From Pseudomonas putida (GTDB taxonomy: Bacteria > Pseudomonadota > Gammaproteobacteria > Pseudomonadales > Pseudomonadaceae): a stretch of DNA of 64,000 bases. The notes beneath the pieces were generated by a model that had not been told where the DNA came from, did not search any database, and saw only the letters and a program-made list of their open reading frames with translations. Every line of letters starts with the position of its first letter. The first letter of the stretch is position 1. The DNA lies in NCBI RefSeq assembly GCF_022627325.1, contig NZ_JAETZZ010000001.1:1-64000 (forward strand). Reading direction: 5' to 3'. The position numbers and the translations under genes are program-made. This document shows positions 16,652 to 24,895 of the stretch, one piece after another.

Positions 16652-17872
16652 TCATTCAAGCAGTTTGCTTGCACCCATGGCCATTATGGCAAGGTCCCGC
16701 TCCGGCGCTTCGAGGCTGCGACGATAATGCTCCTCGAGATCCGGTGCCCAGCTCGCCACTTCATCAATTGCCTCGATGGCCTGCGCCTGGGAGAGCCCAT
16801 AGTGTTCAACTTGGCTCAACAGGTTTCGTCGTGAAATTTCATGCCCATAACTCCCGATAGCCATTGCCAGGCGTGAAGGCGGGGCCCCATCGGTAGTCGG
16901 CACTACGTCATACATCGGCGACAATCGCCAGCAGTCGTTCGTAAACACCACTGCCACATTCTTAGGATGGTCATCATCGTTACCGACAAGAATGTTGAAA
17001 CAGATCCGCTTGAACAGCTCCTGGCGGTCCGCTTCCGGCACGCCACGGCGGTTCATTTCGTCTACCAGCACCCCGTAATGCCATTTCTTCCAATCCCCCT
17101 GCCCGAGCCAGTTGCTGTCGAGCAAGGTCAAGCCGCTTAGCATCGGAACGCGTACGTATTGGCCGTTAGCTGCCGGCGCTCTGTCAAACCGGTCGACCAG
17201 CAATGTGTTGACCCGCCCTTTGTGCAAGCGAACGTTGGCAACATTCAAGCCTTTGCTGGCGGCGAATACCATGCACGCATATTCAAGCGAAGGGATGTCG
17301 TAGTTGTCGTGGCGATCCCGAGGTTTGGCCAGGATGAATCTGCCTGCCTCGACCAAGGTACATTTGGGGCGCGCACCACCGAGCGAGGAGCGTTGCTGCA
17401 ACGTAGCCTTGGTCGCTCTATCCGTGCCAGGTGGGAAGCCGCCCTGGACTCCGTCTGCAAACTGGATGAACGCATCCAATTGAGTGAGTGTGCCCAGACC
17501 TGCCTGGCCGATGCCTTCAGGTGGCACTTTGCTGCTGCCCACCATCAGGCTGCCGGCGCGATCATGGTTGGGCGACTTCTGCAGGTAACTGATAGCGTCC
17601 ATCTCGCCGCCATGCTCGCGGATGACCAGCCGCTCGCCCCAGCCATCCGGCGCGGCATCCCTGATGAAGCCAGGAAGGCCGCCGTTCTTGGTAATGTTGG
17701 TATAGGGCTCCACGCGCAGAGGGTAGTGCAGTGGATCAGGCACCCAGCCCCCTGCCTTGTAATAGTCAGGGCTGTAGACGAACTCACCTACACCCTTTTC
17801 CACGGTAAGGCGCCCGAGCGTGGTGACCTCAAGCGATCCAGGTTGCTGGATGTAAATGTACAGTGAAGGCAT
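16652..17872 (-). CDS. hipA: HipA-family serine/threonine kinase toxin
   Basis: The 406-aa protein has a HipA N-terminal subdomain (GGLPGFIRDAAPDGWGERLV) and a HipA C-terminal kinase core. The catalytic loop NDDDHPKN is near residues 297-304 and the metal-site segment LSPMYDVVPT follows. Known HipA kinases phosphorylate a translation component (GltX in E. coli) and cause growth arrest. Length is close to the E. coli toxin and no catalytic residue is missing. It overlaps the hipB stop by one base (TGATG), so toxin and antitoxin are translationally coupled. The actual target here is unknown. Confidence 0.9.
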   Translation of the reverse strand: MPSLYIYIQQPGSLEVTTLGRLTVEKGVGEFVYSPDYYKAGGWVPDPLHYPLRVEPYTNITKNGGLPGFIRDAAPDGWGERLVIREHGGEMDAISYLQKSPNHDRAGSLMVGSSKVPPEGIGQAGLGTLTQLDAFIQFADGVQGGFPPGTDRATKATLQQRSSLGGARPKCTLVEAGRFILAKPRDRHDNYDIPSLEYACMVFAASKGLNVANVRLHKGRVNTLLVDRFDRAPAANGQYVRVPMLSGLTLLDSNWLGQGDWKKWHYGVLVDEMNRRGVPEADRQELFKRICFNILVGNDDDHPKNVAVVFTNDCWRLSPMYDVVPTTDGAPPSRLAMAIGSYGHEISRRNLLSQVEHYGLSQAQAIEAIDEVASWAPDLEEHYRRSLEAPERDLAIMAMGASKLLE

Positions 17873-18174
17873 CAGAAATCATCCTCGGAGATACGCTTGA
17901 GCCGCACGCGATGCTCGGTGGTGTAGGGCGCGGGGGAGGCCTCAGGGATTTCCTTGAAGACATCGTCAAGCAGGCCGAGATGCCACAGTGCGGTCATATA
18001 GCTGCGCATTTCCACAGTCGGCGTACCTGCTTCGATTTTGCTCAGCGTGGTGGTAGACAGGCCGGATTGAGCTGCAAGATCTTTCTGACGCATTCGACGT
18101 TCTAGCCGTCTGGTTTTGACCAGAAGCCCGATTTTCGTTAGCCGGTCTGCACACATCAAGGGGAAGGCGAGCAT
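17872..18174 (-). CDS. hipB: HipB-like HTH antitoxin
   Basis: This Xre/Cro-type helix-turn-helix protein of up to 100 aa has RMRQKDLAAQSGLSTTTLSKIEAG as its HTH. It precedes hipA with one base of overlap, the standard antitoxin-first arrangement. Neither the ATG at 18174 nor the one at 18156 (MCADRLTKIG) has a Shine-Dalgarno sequence; a TATAGAATAT box directly upstream could make the mRNA nearly leaderless. It probably represses its own promoter through the TATAAGC repeats upstream. Confidence 0.87.
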   Translation of the reverse strand: MLAFPLMCADRLTKIGLLVKTRRLERRMRQKDLAAQSGLSTTTLSKIEAGTPTVEMRSYMTALWHLGLLDDVFKEIPEASPAPYTTEHRVRLKRISEDDF

Positions 18175-18185
18175 TTTAAGATATT

Positions 18186-18233
18186 CTATAAGCGTTTTTA
18201 TCGAAGGTAAGCATGACTATAGCACTGCTTATA
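18186..18233. promoter_or_regulatory. TATAAGC half-sites at the hipBA promoter (candidate HipB operator)
   Basis: CTATAAGC (18186-18193), TAAGCA (18208-18213) and TGCTTATA (18226-18233) cluster within 60 bases of the hipB start. The last two form an inverted pair 12 bases apart. The same half-site builds the large palindrome at 18358-18402. Assignment to HipB is inference; the E. coli HipB site differs (TATCC/GGATA). Confidence 0.5.
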
Positions 18234-18357
18234 TTTACTGAAAACCCGAGTGCGGACTCGAGTGTACGGGCAGACGAATCATGGAGGGTACGTCTTCCAC
18301 TGGATTCTGCAGAGCATTCGAGGTAGGCGGCAAGCCTATAAGACTCCGGCATTTAAC

Positions 18358-18402
18358 GCCTCTATAAGCATTCTTAAGTGGCTTAAGCATGCTTATAGAG
18401 GC
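18358..18402. repeat. 45-bp palindrome made of TATAAGC half-sites
   Basis: GCCTCTATAAGCA (18358-18370) and TGCTTATAGAGGC (18390-18402) are perfect 13-base inverted arms. The inner sequence continues the symmetry imperfectly (CTTAAG twice). It lies about 50 bases past the bro-N stop and 185 bases upstream of hipB. Neither side has a proper T-tract, so an operator or recombination site is more likely than a terminator. Confidence 0.7.
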
Positions 18403-18454
18403 TTTTATGAAGAGAGTTGATCGGTATTCGCTACGTGGTGCTCACAGCAGCCCT

Positions 18455-18973
18455 TTAGACGCCATGCATGCGCAATGCCCGCTGAGCGCACTCGCGCCAG
18501 CTCATTTTGCGCTTCGCCATCGGCGAGTGTCCGGCCGCTTCCCCCGCCATCATTACCGGCATATCCCGCATCCTAACCCAGGGCTCACTTTGCCAATACA
18601 ACAGCGTCGCCGTACGCCCGCCTGGCCAACACATCTGTCCAAGTCGCGGCACATCCTCGAATGCTGCCGCCTGCCCATCGCGCAGAACCGCCACCACCTC
18701 ATGCGTCAGCCACCAGCGCAGATGGCGGTTCTCCGGAATGTGATGATGCGCCAATAAGGTGTAGGCCCCGGATTCGCTGACCATCATGGTCTCTTGACAC
18801 TGCCCATAGCGCAGCAGCTGCACGTTGCGGTACTGGTCCGGGTCGAGTTTGCGAATGCAGTGTTCATCGAAGAAGCGAGCGCTCAGCCGGCCTAGTTCGT
18901 GAGCGCAGAACCAGAGCGAGTGGAGGGGGCGGTTGTGGCGGGTGAAGAGGATAGGGGTGTGAAGGTCAGTCAT
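18455..18973 (-). CDS. Bro-N domain (phage antirepressor-like) protein
   Basis: The 172-aa protein matches the BRO N-terminal domain pattern. It has an early PLHSLWFCAHELGRL (domain I), then VSESGAYTLLAHHHIPENRHLRWWLTHEVVAVLRDGQ, the usual ESGxYxLLxxS...A...F..W....V...IR.G core with variations. Bro-N proteins are DNA-binding and typical of phages and integrated elements. GGAGG before the ATG at 18973 supports the start. It has no C-terminal KilA or ANT domain. It lies upstream of hipBA in the same direction, separated by the 45-bp palindrome; the role is unknown. Confidence 0.72.
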   Translation of the reverse strand: MTDLHTPILFTRHNRPLHSLWFCAHELGRLSARFFDEHCIRKLDPDQYRNVQLLRYGQCQETMMVSESGAYTLLAHHHIPENRHLRWWLTHEVVAVLRDGQAAAFEDVPRLGQMCWPGGRTATLLYWQSEPWVRMRDMPVMMAGEAAGHSPMAKRKMSWRECAQRALRMHGV

Positions 18974-19038
18974 GGCCGGCCTCCGCAATCTCTAAAGACT
19001 CGAGCAAGTGTGGTGCATGTGGGGAAGGTACGGTATTG

Positions 19039-19224
19039 CTAGGCTTGATAGGCATTTCCTTTGCCTCTACGTGATTTCAGCTTTCTTAGGGCTGGGTGTC
19101 GGGAGCTAAGAAATCCCACGTAGCGGACCGGACGTATTCCCCTTGCGGGTCTTGTATTAGTCCGCTCCCGACATAACACGTTTTCTGCGCGCAGGATTAA
19201 ACCACAGGCAAAAAAATGCCGCAT
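19039..19224 (-). CDS. Short Ash-like ORF (uncertain)
   Basis: A 61-codon frame encodes a very basic protein with RERTNTRPARGIRPVRYVGF followed by LSSRHPALRK. From memory this resembles the P4-phage Ash/Icd-like small proteins that recur in pseudomonad and enterobacterial genomes; I could not verify that. It has no clear ribosome binding site. Its 5' leader contains sequence complementary to its own coding region (see the structured region entry). It could instead be non-coding RNA. Confidence 0.35.
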   Translation of the reverse strand: MRHFFACGLILRAENVLCRERTNTRPARGIRPVRYVGFLSSRHPALRKLKSRRGKGNAYQA

Positions 19225-19251
19225 CTGTCGGGGCGGATTGACCGCTACGTG
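19098..19251. other. Structured segment with competing inverted repeats
   Basis: GTCGGGAGC (19098-19106) pairs with GCTCCCGAC (19164-19172). AGCGGAC (19122-19128) pairs with GTCCGCT (19160-19166), which shares bases with the first pairing. CACGTAGCGG (19117-19126) also pairs with CCGCTACGTG (19242-19251). The alternatives are mutually exclusive, as in attenuators or antisense switches. The rest of the 563-base gap (18974-19536) holds no other recognised gene. Confidence 0.5.
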
Positions 19252-19503
19252 AGGCGTTTCTTAGGCGCCGCGGAGAAAGTAAATCGATCAGACGACCCCG
19301 TCAAACTCAAAAGCTGTAGTCCTTTTCTGAACTTCTTTGTTAGGCTTTTTTGCTTTGGCTGTGGTTGCCGGGATATATGAGGGTAGGTCTAAGATTAAGT
19401 TTCCAAGTTTGAGCTTGCGGAGTGCTTAATCAACGCTCCTGATCTGCCATAGGTAACAAACTCAATTTCCGAAAAGAGCTCAGGTAGCCTGTATTGCCTC
19501 AAT

Positions 19504-19531
19504 AAAAAGGGCTGCCTCTTGGCAGCCCTTT
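19504..19531 (-). terminator. nrdB terminator
   Basis: On the minus strand AAAGGGCTGCC pairs with GGCAGCCCTTT around a 4-base loop and is followed by TTTTTATTG, 5 bases past the nrdB stop. It is a strong intrinsic terminator. Confidence 0.93.
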
Positions 19532-19536
19532 GGATA

Positions 19537-20787
19537 TCAATCCCAGCTCAACGCCCCACCCGTCTGATACTCGATCACGCGCGTCTCAAAGAAGTTCTTC
19601 TCTTTCTTCAAGTCCATGATCTCGCTCATCCATGGGAACGGGTTGGTAGTCCCAGGGTACTCTTCCTTCAAGCCAATCTGGGTCAAACGACGGTTGGCGA
19701 TGAACTTGAGGTAGTCCTCCATCATCGCAGCGTTCATGCCCAATACACCGCGTGGCATGGTGTCACGGGCGTATTCGATCTCCAGCTGGGTCCCTTGCAG
19801 GATCATCTGGGTCGCTTCTTCCTTCATCGCCGCGTCCCACAGGTGTGGGTTCTCGATCTTGATCTGGTTGATCACGTCGATACCGAAGTTCAGGTGCATC
19901 GACTCGTCGCGCAGGATGTACTGGAACTGCTCGGCAACGCCGGTCATCTTGTTGCGGCGGCCCATGGACAGGATCTGGGTGAAGCCGCAATAGAAGAAGA
20001 TGCCTTCCAGCACGCAGTAGTAGGCGATCAGGTTGCGCAGCAGCTCTTTGTCGGTTTCGACGGTGCCGGTGTTGAACTCTGGGTCGGAGATGGCGCGGGT
20101 GTACTTCAGGCCCCAGGCGGCTTTCTTCGCGACCGACGGGATCTCGTGGTACATGTTGAAGATCTCGCCTTCATCCATGCCCAGCGACTCGATGCAGTAC
20201 TGGTAGGCGTGGGTGTGGATCGCCTCTTCGAAGGCCTGGCGCAGGATGTACTGGCGGCACTCCGGGTTGGTGATCAGGCGGTACACGGCCAGGGCCAGGT
20301 TGTTGGCAACCAGCGAGTCGGCGGTGGAGAAGAAGCCGAGGTTGCGCATCACGATACGGCGCTCGTCTTCGGTCAGGCCGTCCTGGCTCTTCCACAGGGC
20401 GATGTCGGCGGTCATGTTGACCTCTTGCGGCATCCAGTGGTTGGCGCAGCCGTCGAGGTACTTCTGCCAGGCCCAGTCGTACTTGAACGGTACCAGCTGG
20501 TTCAGGTCGGCGCGGCAGTTGATCATGCGCTTTTCATCAACGGCAACACGGGCTGCGGAGCCTCCCAGCTCGGCCAGGCCTTCGGCAACGTCGAGGGCGT
20601 CGAGGGCAGCCTTGGCACGTTTGACGGCATCGGAGTCAGAAGCGGTGGCCGCACGGGCTTCCAGGGCGGCGGCACCGCCGGCGCTGTCGAGCTTGTCGAG
20701 GGTGGCGGCGGCAGTGGCCTGCGCAGGGGTGTTGCCTTTGGCGGCTACTTCGCCGTCTTCTTTGTCGAATTCGTCCCAGCTCAGCAT
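19537..20787 (-). CDS. nrdB: Ribonucleoside-diphosphate reductase class Ia beta subunit
   Basis: The 416-aa R2 subunit holds the diiron-tyrosyl radical cofactor that starts dNTP synthesis in NrdA. The iron ligands and radical tyrosine sit in [16 protein letters not shown] and [16 protein letters not shown]. An alanine-rich extension of about 70 residues precedes the conserved core at about [17 protein letters not shown]; this pseudomonad feature is longer than in E. coli. CAGGAG lies 9 bases before the ATG. The gene follows nrdA on the same strand, but a terminator and 546 bases separate them, so it probably has its own promoter with NrdR-like boxes. Confidence 0.96.
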   Translation of the reverse strand: MLSWDEFDKEDGEVAAKGNTPAQATAAATLDKLDSAGGAAALEARAATASDSDAVKRAKAALDALDVAEGLAELGGSAARVAVDEKRMINCRADLNQLVPFKYDWAWQKYLDGCANHWMPQEVNMTADIALWKSQDGLTEDERRIVMRNLGFFSTADSLVANNLALAVYRLITNPECRQYILRQAFEEAIHTHAYQYCIESLGMDEGEIFNMYHEIPSVAKKAAWGLKYTRAISDPEFNTGTVETDKELLRNLIAYYCVLEGIFFYCGFTQILSMGRRNKMTGVAEQFQYILRDESMHLNFGIDVINQIKIENPHLWDAAMKEEATQMILQGTQLEIEYARDTMPRGVLGMNAAMMEDYLKFIANRRLTQIGLKEEYPGTTNPFPWMSEIMDLKKEKNFFETRVIEYQTGGALSWD

Positions 20788-21111
20788 GGTTTGGCTCCTG
20801 CTTGAGGGTCGCCATGGGGCAACCGGTTGGATTTTAAGAATGTGATGCCTGACGCAAGGCCGTAACGGCGAATGGACAGCTCGAGAGGCTGACTCTCGTT
20901 TACATCTGAATGTGTTCTGGCTTGTCCTGGCCAGGCCTCGGGGAGGGGCCAGGACACTGAATGGCGCTCTTTTCAGAGGGCGCAAAGTATACCGGAATTC
21001 ACCTTCGATCGGGGCGCATGTCTTGCGGGCGAGGGTAACTTTTTCGACCGGTTTTGCGTGCGTCCGTTCACGAAATGGCTGTGTTGTTCTACGGAGGGAG
21101 AGTGTAGCGCC

Positions 21112-21159
21112 AACCTATATCTTGTGCCAGTTTAAATTTTAAGGCACACCATATAGTGT
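21112..21159 (-). promoter_or_regulatory. Tandem NrdR-like boxes upstream of nrdB
   Basis: AACCTATATCTTGTGC (21112-21127) and GCACACCATATAGTGT (21144-21159) match the NrdR consensus ACACWATATATWGTGT at about 12 and 13 of 16 positions. Their starts are 32 bases apart, the three-helical-turn spacing NrdR needs. The rest of the 20788-21333 gap holds no recognised gene. Confidence 0.65.
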
Positions 21160-21284
21160 TTAGAGAGGATTGTGTCGCGGGTCCCAGCGATGAGGCCGGG
21201 TCAGGCAACACGAGCTGCGGTGGCGACTTCTACCGAGCCGCGCGAGCGGCGGGCAAGGGCCAAGGTTTCTGTGAGGCGCGGATA

Positions 21285-21328
21285 CAAAAATGCCGCGCGT
21301 GGCACCCCTAGGCACCCCGCGCGGCATT
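21285..21328 (-). terminator. nrdA terminator
   Basis: On the minus strand ATGCCGCGCG (21318-21327) pairs with CGCGCGGCAT (21290-21299) and a TTTTTG tract follows. It starts a few bases past the nrdA stop and should stop most transcription before nrdB. Confidence 0.9.
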
Positions 21329-21333
21329 AGGCC

Positions 21334-24213
21334 TTACTGGCAGGCTTCGCAGTCAGGCTCGTCGATCGCGCAGGCCTTCGGCACTGGCGCTGGGCCGGCT
21401 GCCTGGACCGGGGCGCTGTCGCCACCGCTGGAAACGGCGTTGAGCTTGCCGGTGTTGATGGTCGACTTCTCGGTGCTGGTCGCGGCCAGGGCACGGAGGT
21501 AGTAGGTGGTCTTCAGACCACGGTACCAGGCCATGCGGTAGGTCACGTCCAGCTTCTTGCCCGAAGCGCCGGCGATGTACAGGTTCAGCGATTGCGCCTG
21601 GTCGATCCACTTCTGGCGACGCGAGGCGGCATCGACGATCCACTTGGTCTCGACTTCGAACGCGGTGGCGTACAGGTCTTTGAGCTCCTGCGGGATACGC
21701 TCGATCTGCTGCACCGAACCGTCGTAGTACTTCAGGTCGTTGATCATGACCGAGTCCCACAGGCCGCGGGCTTTCAGGTCGCGGACCAGGTACGGGTTGA
21801 TCACCGTGAACTCGCCCGACAGGTTCGATTTCACGTACAGGTTCTGGTAGGTCGGCTCGATGGACTGCGACACGCCGGTGATGTTGGCGATGGTCGCGGT
21901 CGGCGCGATGGCCATGATGTTCGAGTTACGGATACCTTTCTGTACGCGGGCACGTACCGGTGCCCAGTCCAGGGTTTCTTCCAGGTTGACGTCGATGTAC
22001 TTCTGGCCACGGGCCTCGATCAGGATCTGTTGCGAATCCAGCGGCAGGATGCCTTTGGACCACAGCGAACCCTGGAAGGTCTCGTATGCGCCGCGCTCAT
22101 CGGCCAGGTCGCAGGACGCCTGGATCGCGAAGTAGCTGACCGCTTCCATCGACTTGTCGGCGAACTCGACGGCAGCGTCGGAGCCGTAAGGGATGTGCTG
22201 CAGGTACAGTGCGTCCTGGAAGCCCATGATGCCCAGGCCGACCGGGCGGTGCTTGAAGTTCGAGTTGCGTGCTTGCGGCACCGAGTAGTAGTTGATGTCG
22301 ATCACGTTGTCGAGCATGCGCACGGCGGTGTTCACGGTGCGTTGCAGCTTGGCGGTGTCCAGCTTGCCATCGACAATGTGGTTCGGCAGGTTGATCGAGC
22401 CCAGGTTGCAGACCGCGATCTCGTCCTTGTTGGTGTTCAGGGTGATCTCGGTGCACAGGTTCGAGCTGTGGACCACGCCCACGTGCTGCTGCGGCGAGCG
22501 CAGGTTGCACGGGTCCTTGAAGGTCAGCCATGGGTGGCCGGTCTCGAACAGCATCGACAGCATCTTGCGCCACAGGTCTTTGGCCTGGATGGTCTTGAAC
22601 ACCTTGATCTTGTTGTACTCGGTCAGGGCTTCGTAGTACTCGTAGCGCTCTTCGAAGGCCTTGCCGGTCAGGTCGTGCAGGTCTGGCACTTCCGATGGCG
22701 AGAACAGGGTCCATTTGCCGTCATCGAAGACGCGCTTCATGAACAGGTCAGGAATCCAGTTGGCGGTGTTCATGTCGTGGGTACGACGACGGTCATCACC
22801 GGTGTTCTTGCGCAGCTCGATGAATTCTTCGATGTCCAGGTGCCAGGTTTCCAGGTAGGCACACACCGCGCCTTTGCGCTTGCCGCCCTGGTTCACGGCC
22901 ACGGCGGTGTCGTTGACCACTTTGAGGAAGGGTACGACGCCCTGGGATTTACCGTTGGTGCCCTTGATGTAGGAGCCCAGTGCACGCACAGGGGTCCAGT
23001 CGTTGCCCAGGCCACCGGCGAATTTCGACAGCATGGCGTTGTCGTGGATCGCGTGGTAGATGCCCGACAGGTCGTCCGGCACGGTGGTCAGGTAGCAGCT
23101 CGACAGCTGCGGGCGCAGGGTGCCGGCGTTGAACAGGGTCGGGGTCGAGGCCATGTAGTCGAAGGACGACAACAGGTTGTAGAACTCGATCGCACGGGCT
23201 TCCTTGTCTTTCTCTTCCAGCGCCAGGCCCATGGCCACACGCATGAAGAACACCTGCGGCAGCTCGAAGCGTACGCCATCCTTGTGGATGAAGTAGCGGT
23301 CGTACAGGGTCTGCAGGCCCAGGTAGGTGAACTGCTGGTCGCGCTCGTGGTTGATCGCCTTGCCTAGTTTGTCCAGGTCGAAGTCGGCCAGGGCCGGGTT
23401 CAGCAGCTCGAACTCGACACCCTTGGCGATGTAGGCCGGCAGGGCCTTGGCGTACAGGTCGGCCATCTCGTGGTGGGTGGCGCTGTCGGCGACGTTCAGG
23501 AAGCCCAGGCCTTCGGCACGCAGGGTGTCCATCAGCAGGCGGGCAGTGACGAACGAGTAGTTCGGCTCGCGCTCTACCAGGGTACGGGCGGTCATCACCA
23601 GTGCGGTGTTGACGTCTTTGATGGCCACGCCGTCGTACAGGTTCTTCAGGGTTTCGCGCTGGATCAGGTCGCCATCGACCTCGGCCAGGCCTTCGCAGGC
23701 TTCGCTGATGATGGTGTTCAGGCGCGCCATGTCCAGCGGCGCCAGGCTGCCGTCGGCCAGCGTGATGCGGATGCTTGGGTGCGGCTCGATCGCGGCGTCG
23801 GTGTTGGCGCGGGTGGCGCGCTCTTTGGCACGCTGGTCGCGGTAGATCACGTAGTCACGGGCGACTTTCTGCTCGCCGGCACGCATCAGCGCCAGTTCGA
23901 CCTGGTCCTGGATTTCTTCGATGTGGATGGTGCCACCCGATGGCATGCGACGCTTGAACGTGGCGGTGACCTGTTCGGTCAGGCGCGCGACGGTGTCGTG
24001 GATGCGCGACGAGGCAGCGGCGGTGCCGCCTTCAACTGCGAGGAACGCTTTGGTGATGGCCACGGTGATCTTGTCGTCGGTGTAAGGGACGACAGTGCCG
24101 TTGCGCTTGATCACGCGCAGCTGGCCCGGAGCGGTCGCGGCCAGATCCTGGTTGGAATCGGCAGCCTGCGGCGCCAAAGCCTGCGGGTTCTCGCGAGTTG
24201 TGTCGGTTTGCAT
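21334..24213 (-). CDS. nrdA: Ribonucleoside-diphosphate reductase class Ia alpha subunit
   Basis: The 959-aa R1 subunit reduces ribonucleotides to deoxyribonucleotides. Two N-terminal ATP-cones are visible (KRNGTVVPYTDDKITVAITK near 42-60, then ITLADGSLAPLDMARLNTII near 150), as in P. aeruginosa NrdA. Active-site cysteines appear in SSCYLTTVPDD, SNLCTEITL (radical Cys) and AVCNLGSINL; the C-terminal DCEACQ provides the mobile CxxC thiols. The ATG at 24213 has GGAG 10 bases upstream. Its long upstream region carries NrdR-like boxes and a DnaA box. Confidence 0.97.
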   Translation of the reverse strand: MQTDTTRENPQALAPQAADSNQDLAATAPGQLRVIKRNGTVVPYTDDKITVAITKAFLAVEGGTAAASSRIHDTVARLTEQVTATFKRRMPSGGTIHIEEIQDQVELALMRAGEQKVARDYVIYRDQRAKERATRANTDAAIEPHPSIRITLADGSLAPLDMARLNTIISEACEGLAEVDGDLIQRETLKNLYDGVAIKDVNTALVMTARTLVEREPNYSFVTARLLMDTLRAEGLGFLNVADSATHHEMADLYAKALPAYIAKGVEFELLNPALADFDLDKLGKAINHERDQQFTYLGLQTLYDRYFIHKDGVRFELPQVFFMRVAMGLALEEKDKEARAIEFYNLLSSFDYMASTPTLFNAGTLRPQLSSCYLTTVPDDLSGIYHAIHDNAMLSKFAGGLGNDWTPVRALGSYIKGTNGKSQGVVPFLKVVNDTAVAVNQGGKRKGAVCAYLETWHLDIEEFIELRKNTGDDRRRTHDMNTANWIPDLFMKRVFDDGKWTLFSPSEVPDLHDLTGKAFEERYEYYEALTEYNKIKVFKTIQAKDLWRKMLSMLFETGHPWLTFKDPCNLRSPQQHVGVVHSSNLCTEITLNTNKDEIAVCNLGSINLPNHIVDGKLDTAKLQRTVNTAVRMLDNVIDINYYSVPQARNSNFKHRPVGLGIMGFQDALYLQHIPYGSDAAVEFADKSMEAVSYFAIQASCDLADERGAYETFQGSLWSKGILPLDSQQILIEARGQKYIDVNLEETLDWAPVRARVQKGIRNSNIMAIAPTATIANITGVSQSIEPTYQNLYVKSNLSGEFTVINPYLVRDLKARGLWDSVMINDLKYYDGSVQQIERIPQELKDLYATAFEVETKWIVDAASRRQKWIDQAQSLNLYIAGASGKKLDVTYRMAWYRGLKTTYYLRALAATSTEKSTINTGKLNAVSSGGDSAPVQAAGPAPVPKACAIDEPDCEACQ

Positions 24214-24533
24214 GGGTGGGTGTCTCCACAATTTCTATATGTTCAGGCGCCTTTTGGGCGCCCACCGTTCTGTCCACTCGTTCGACGGCCCTGGCGGGGA
24301 TGCGTCATGCGCACGCATCCGCCCGCTCGGGCGTACCGACTTCGGGACAGACTCAGGAATAAGGGGCAAAGAACATGCCGCTCCCTGGCCGAAGTCAAAG
24401 GCTATGGGGCTAGCCCAAAAGCTGTTGCTCTCCATCTCCGCTGGAGCGGTTTGGTTGTTGAAACCACAATAAGTTCAGGCAGAAAAATCGCTTGAGTTTC
24501 TCTGCTGACTCGTGCTTGGGGTTGGTACGTGAA

Positions 24534-24580
24534 ACCCAACATCTAGTGGTTCGCTGCGCTGGGGATACAAGATAATGCGG
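24534..24580 (-). promoter_or_regulatory. Candidate NrdR boxes upstream of nrdA
   Basis: ACCCAACATCTAGTGG (24534-24549) and ATACAAGATAATGCGG (24565-24580) match the NrdR consensus at about 12 and 11 of 16 positions, starting 31 bases apart. They are weaker than the pair before nrdB. The 682-base gap 24214-24895 holds these, the DnaA box and no recognised gene. Confidence 0.5.
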
Positions 24581-24607
24581 TATCGGGGGCTTTGCAAGGC
24601 GAGCGCC

Positions 24608-24616
24608 TGTGGATAA
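24608..24616. promoter_or_regulatory. Perfect DnaA box upstream of nrdA
   Basis: TGTGGATAA is the exact complement of the DnaA 9-mer TTATCCACA. It lies 28 bases beyond the outer candidate NrdR box and about 395 bases upstream of the nrdA start codon. DnaA control of nrdAB is known in E. coli. Confidence 0.65.
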
Positions 24617-24895
24617 CTTGTGCGTACTTTGTGAGTGAATAGTGGGTATTCGCTGTAGGCCTTGTACCAAGTGGTTTGCAGTATTTTTTTCTGCAGCTCA
24701 TTGCCCCAGTGCAGATTTTTCAGGGCGCGAACCCTAGCACAAAAAACGCTTCAGTCCAGGGGTGTTTCGGGTGAGGTTGGCAGTGCTGGGTGCGGGACGT
24801 AGTATCGGCAGGGGATGTTGCCTTTTGGTTAAGGCAGCGATGCCGGCGATGGCGCCGGCACAGGCAACGCAAAAACAACAATCAAGGCAAACGCC

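Noticed and set aside
16456-16674. Short minus-strand frame next to hipA with an acidic MEQASHVVEGEAVEEY stretch
   Set aside because: The stretch looks protein-like, but it overlaps the hipA end, lacks a ribosome binding site and has no recognised family; too weak to list as a gene.
21592-23367. 591-codon plus-strand frame over nrdA
   Set aside because: Shadow of the highly conserved nrdA coding sequence.
24839-24862. GCCGGC-rich palindrome before the RstA-like gene considered as an operator
   Set aside because: It matches the general REP-like GCCGGCGATGG pattern; nothing ties it to a specific regulator.
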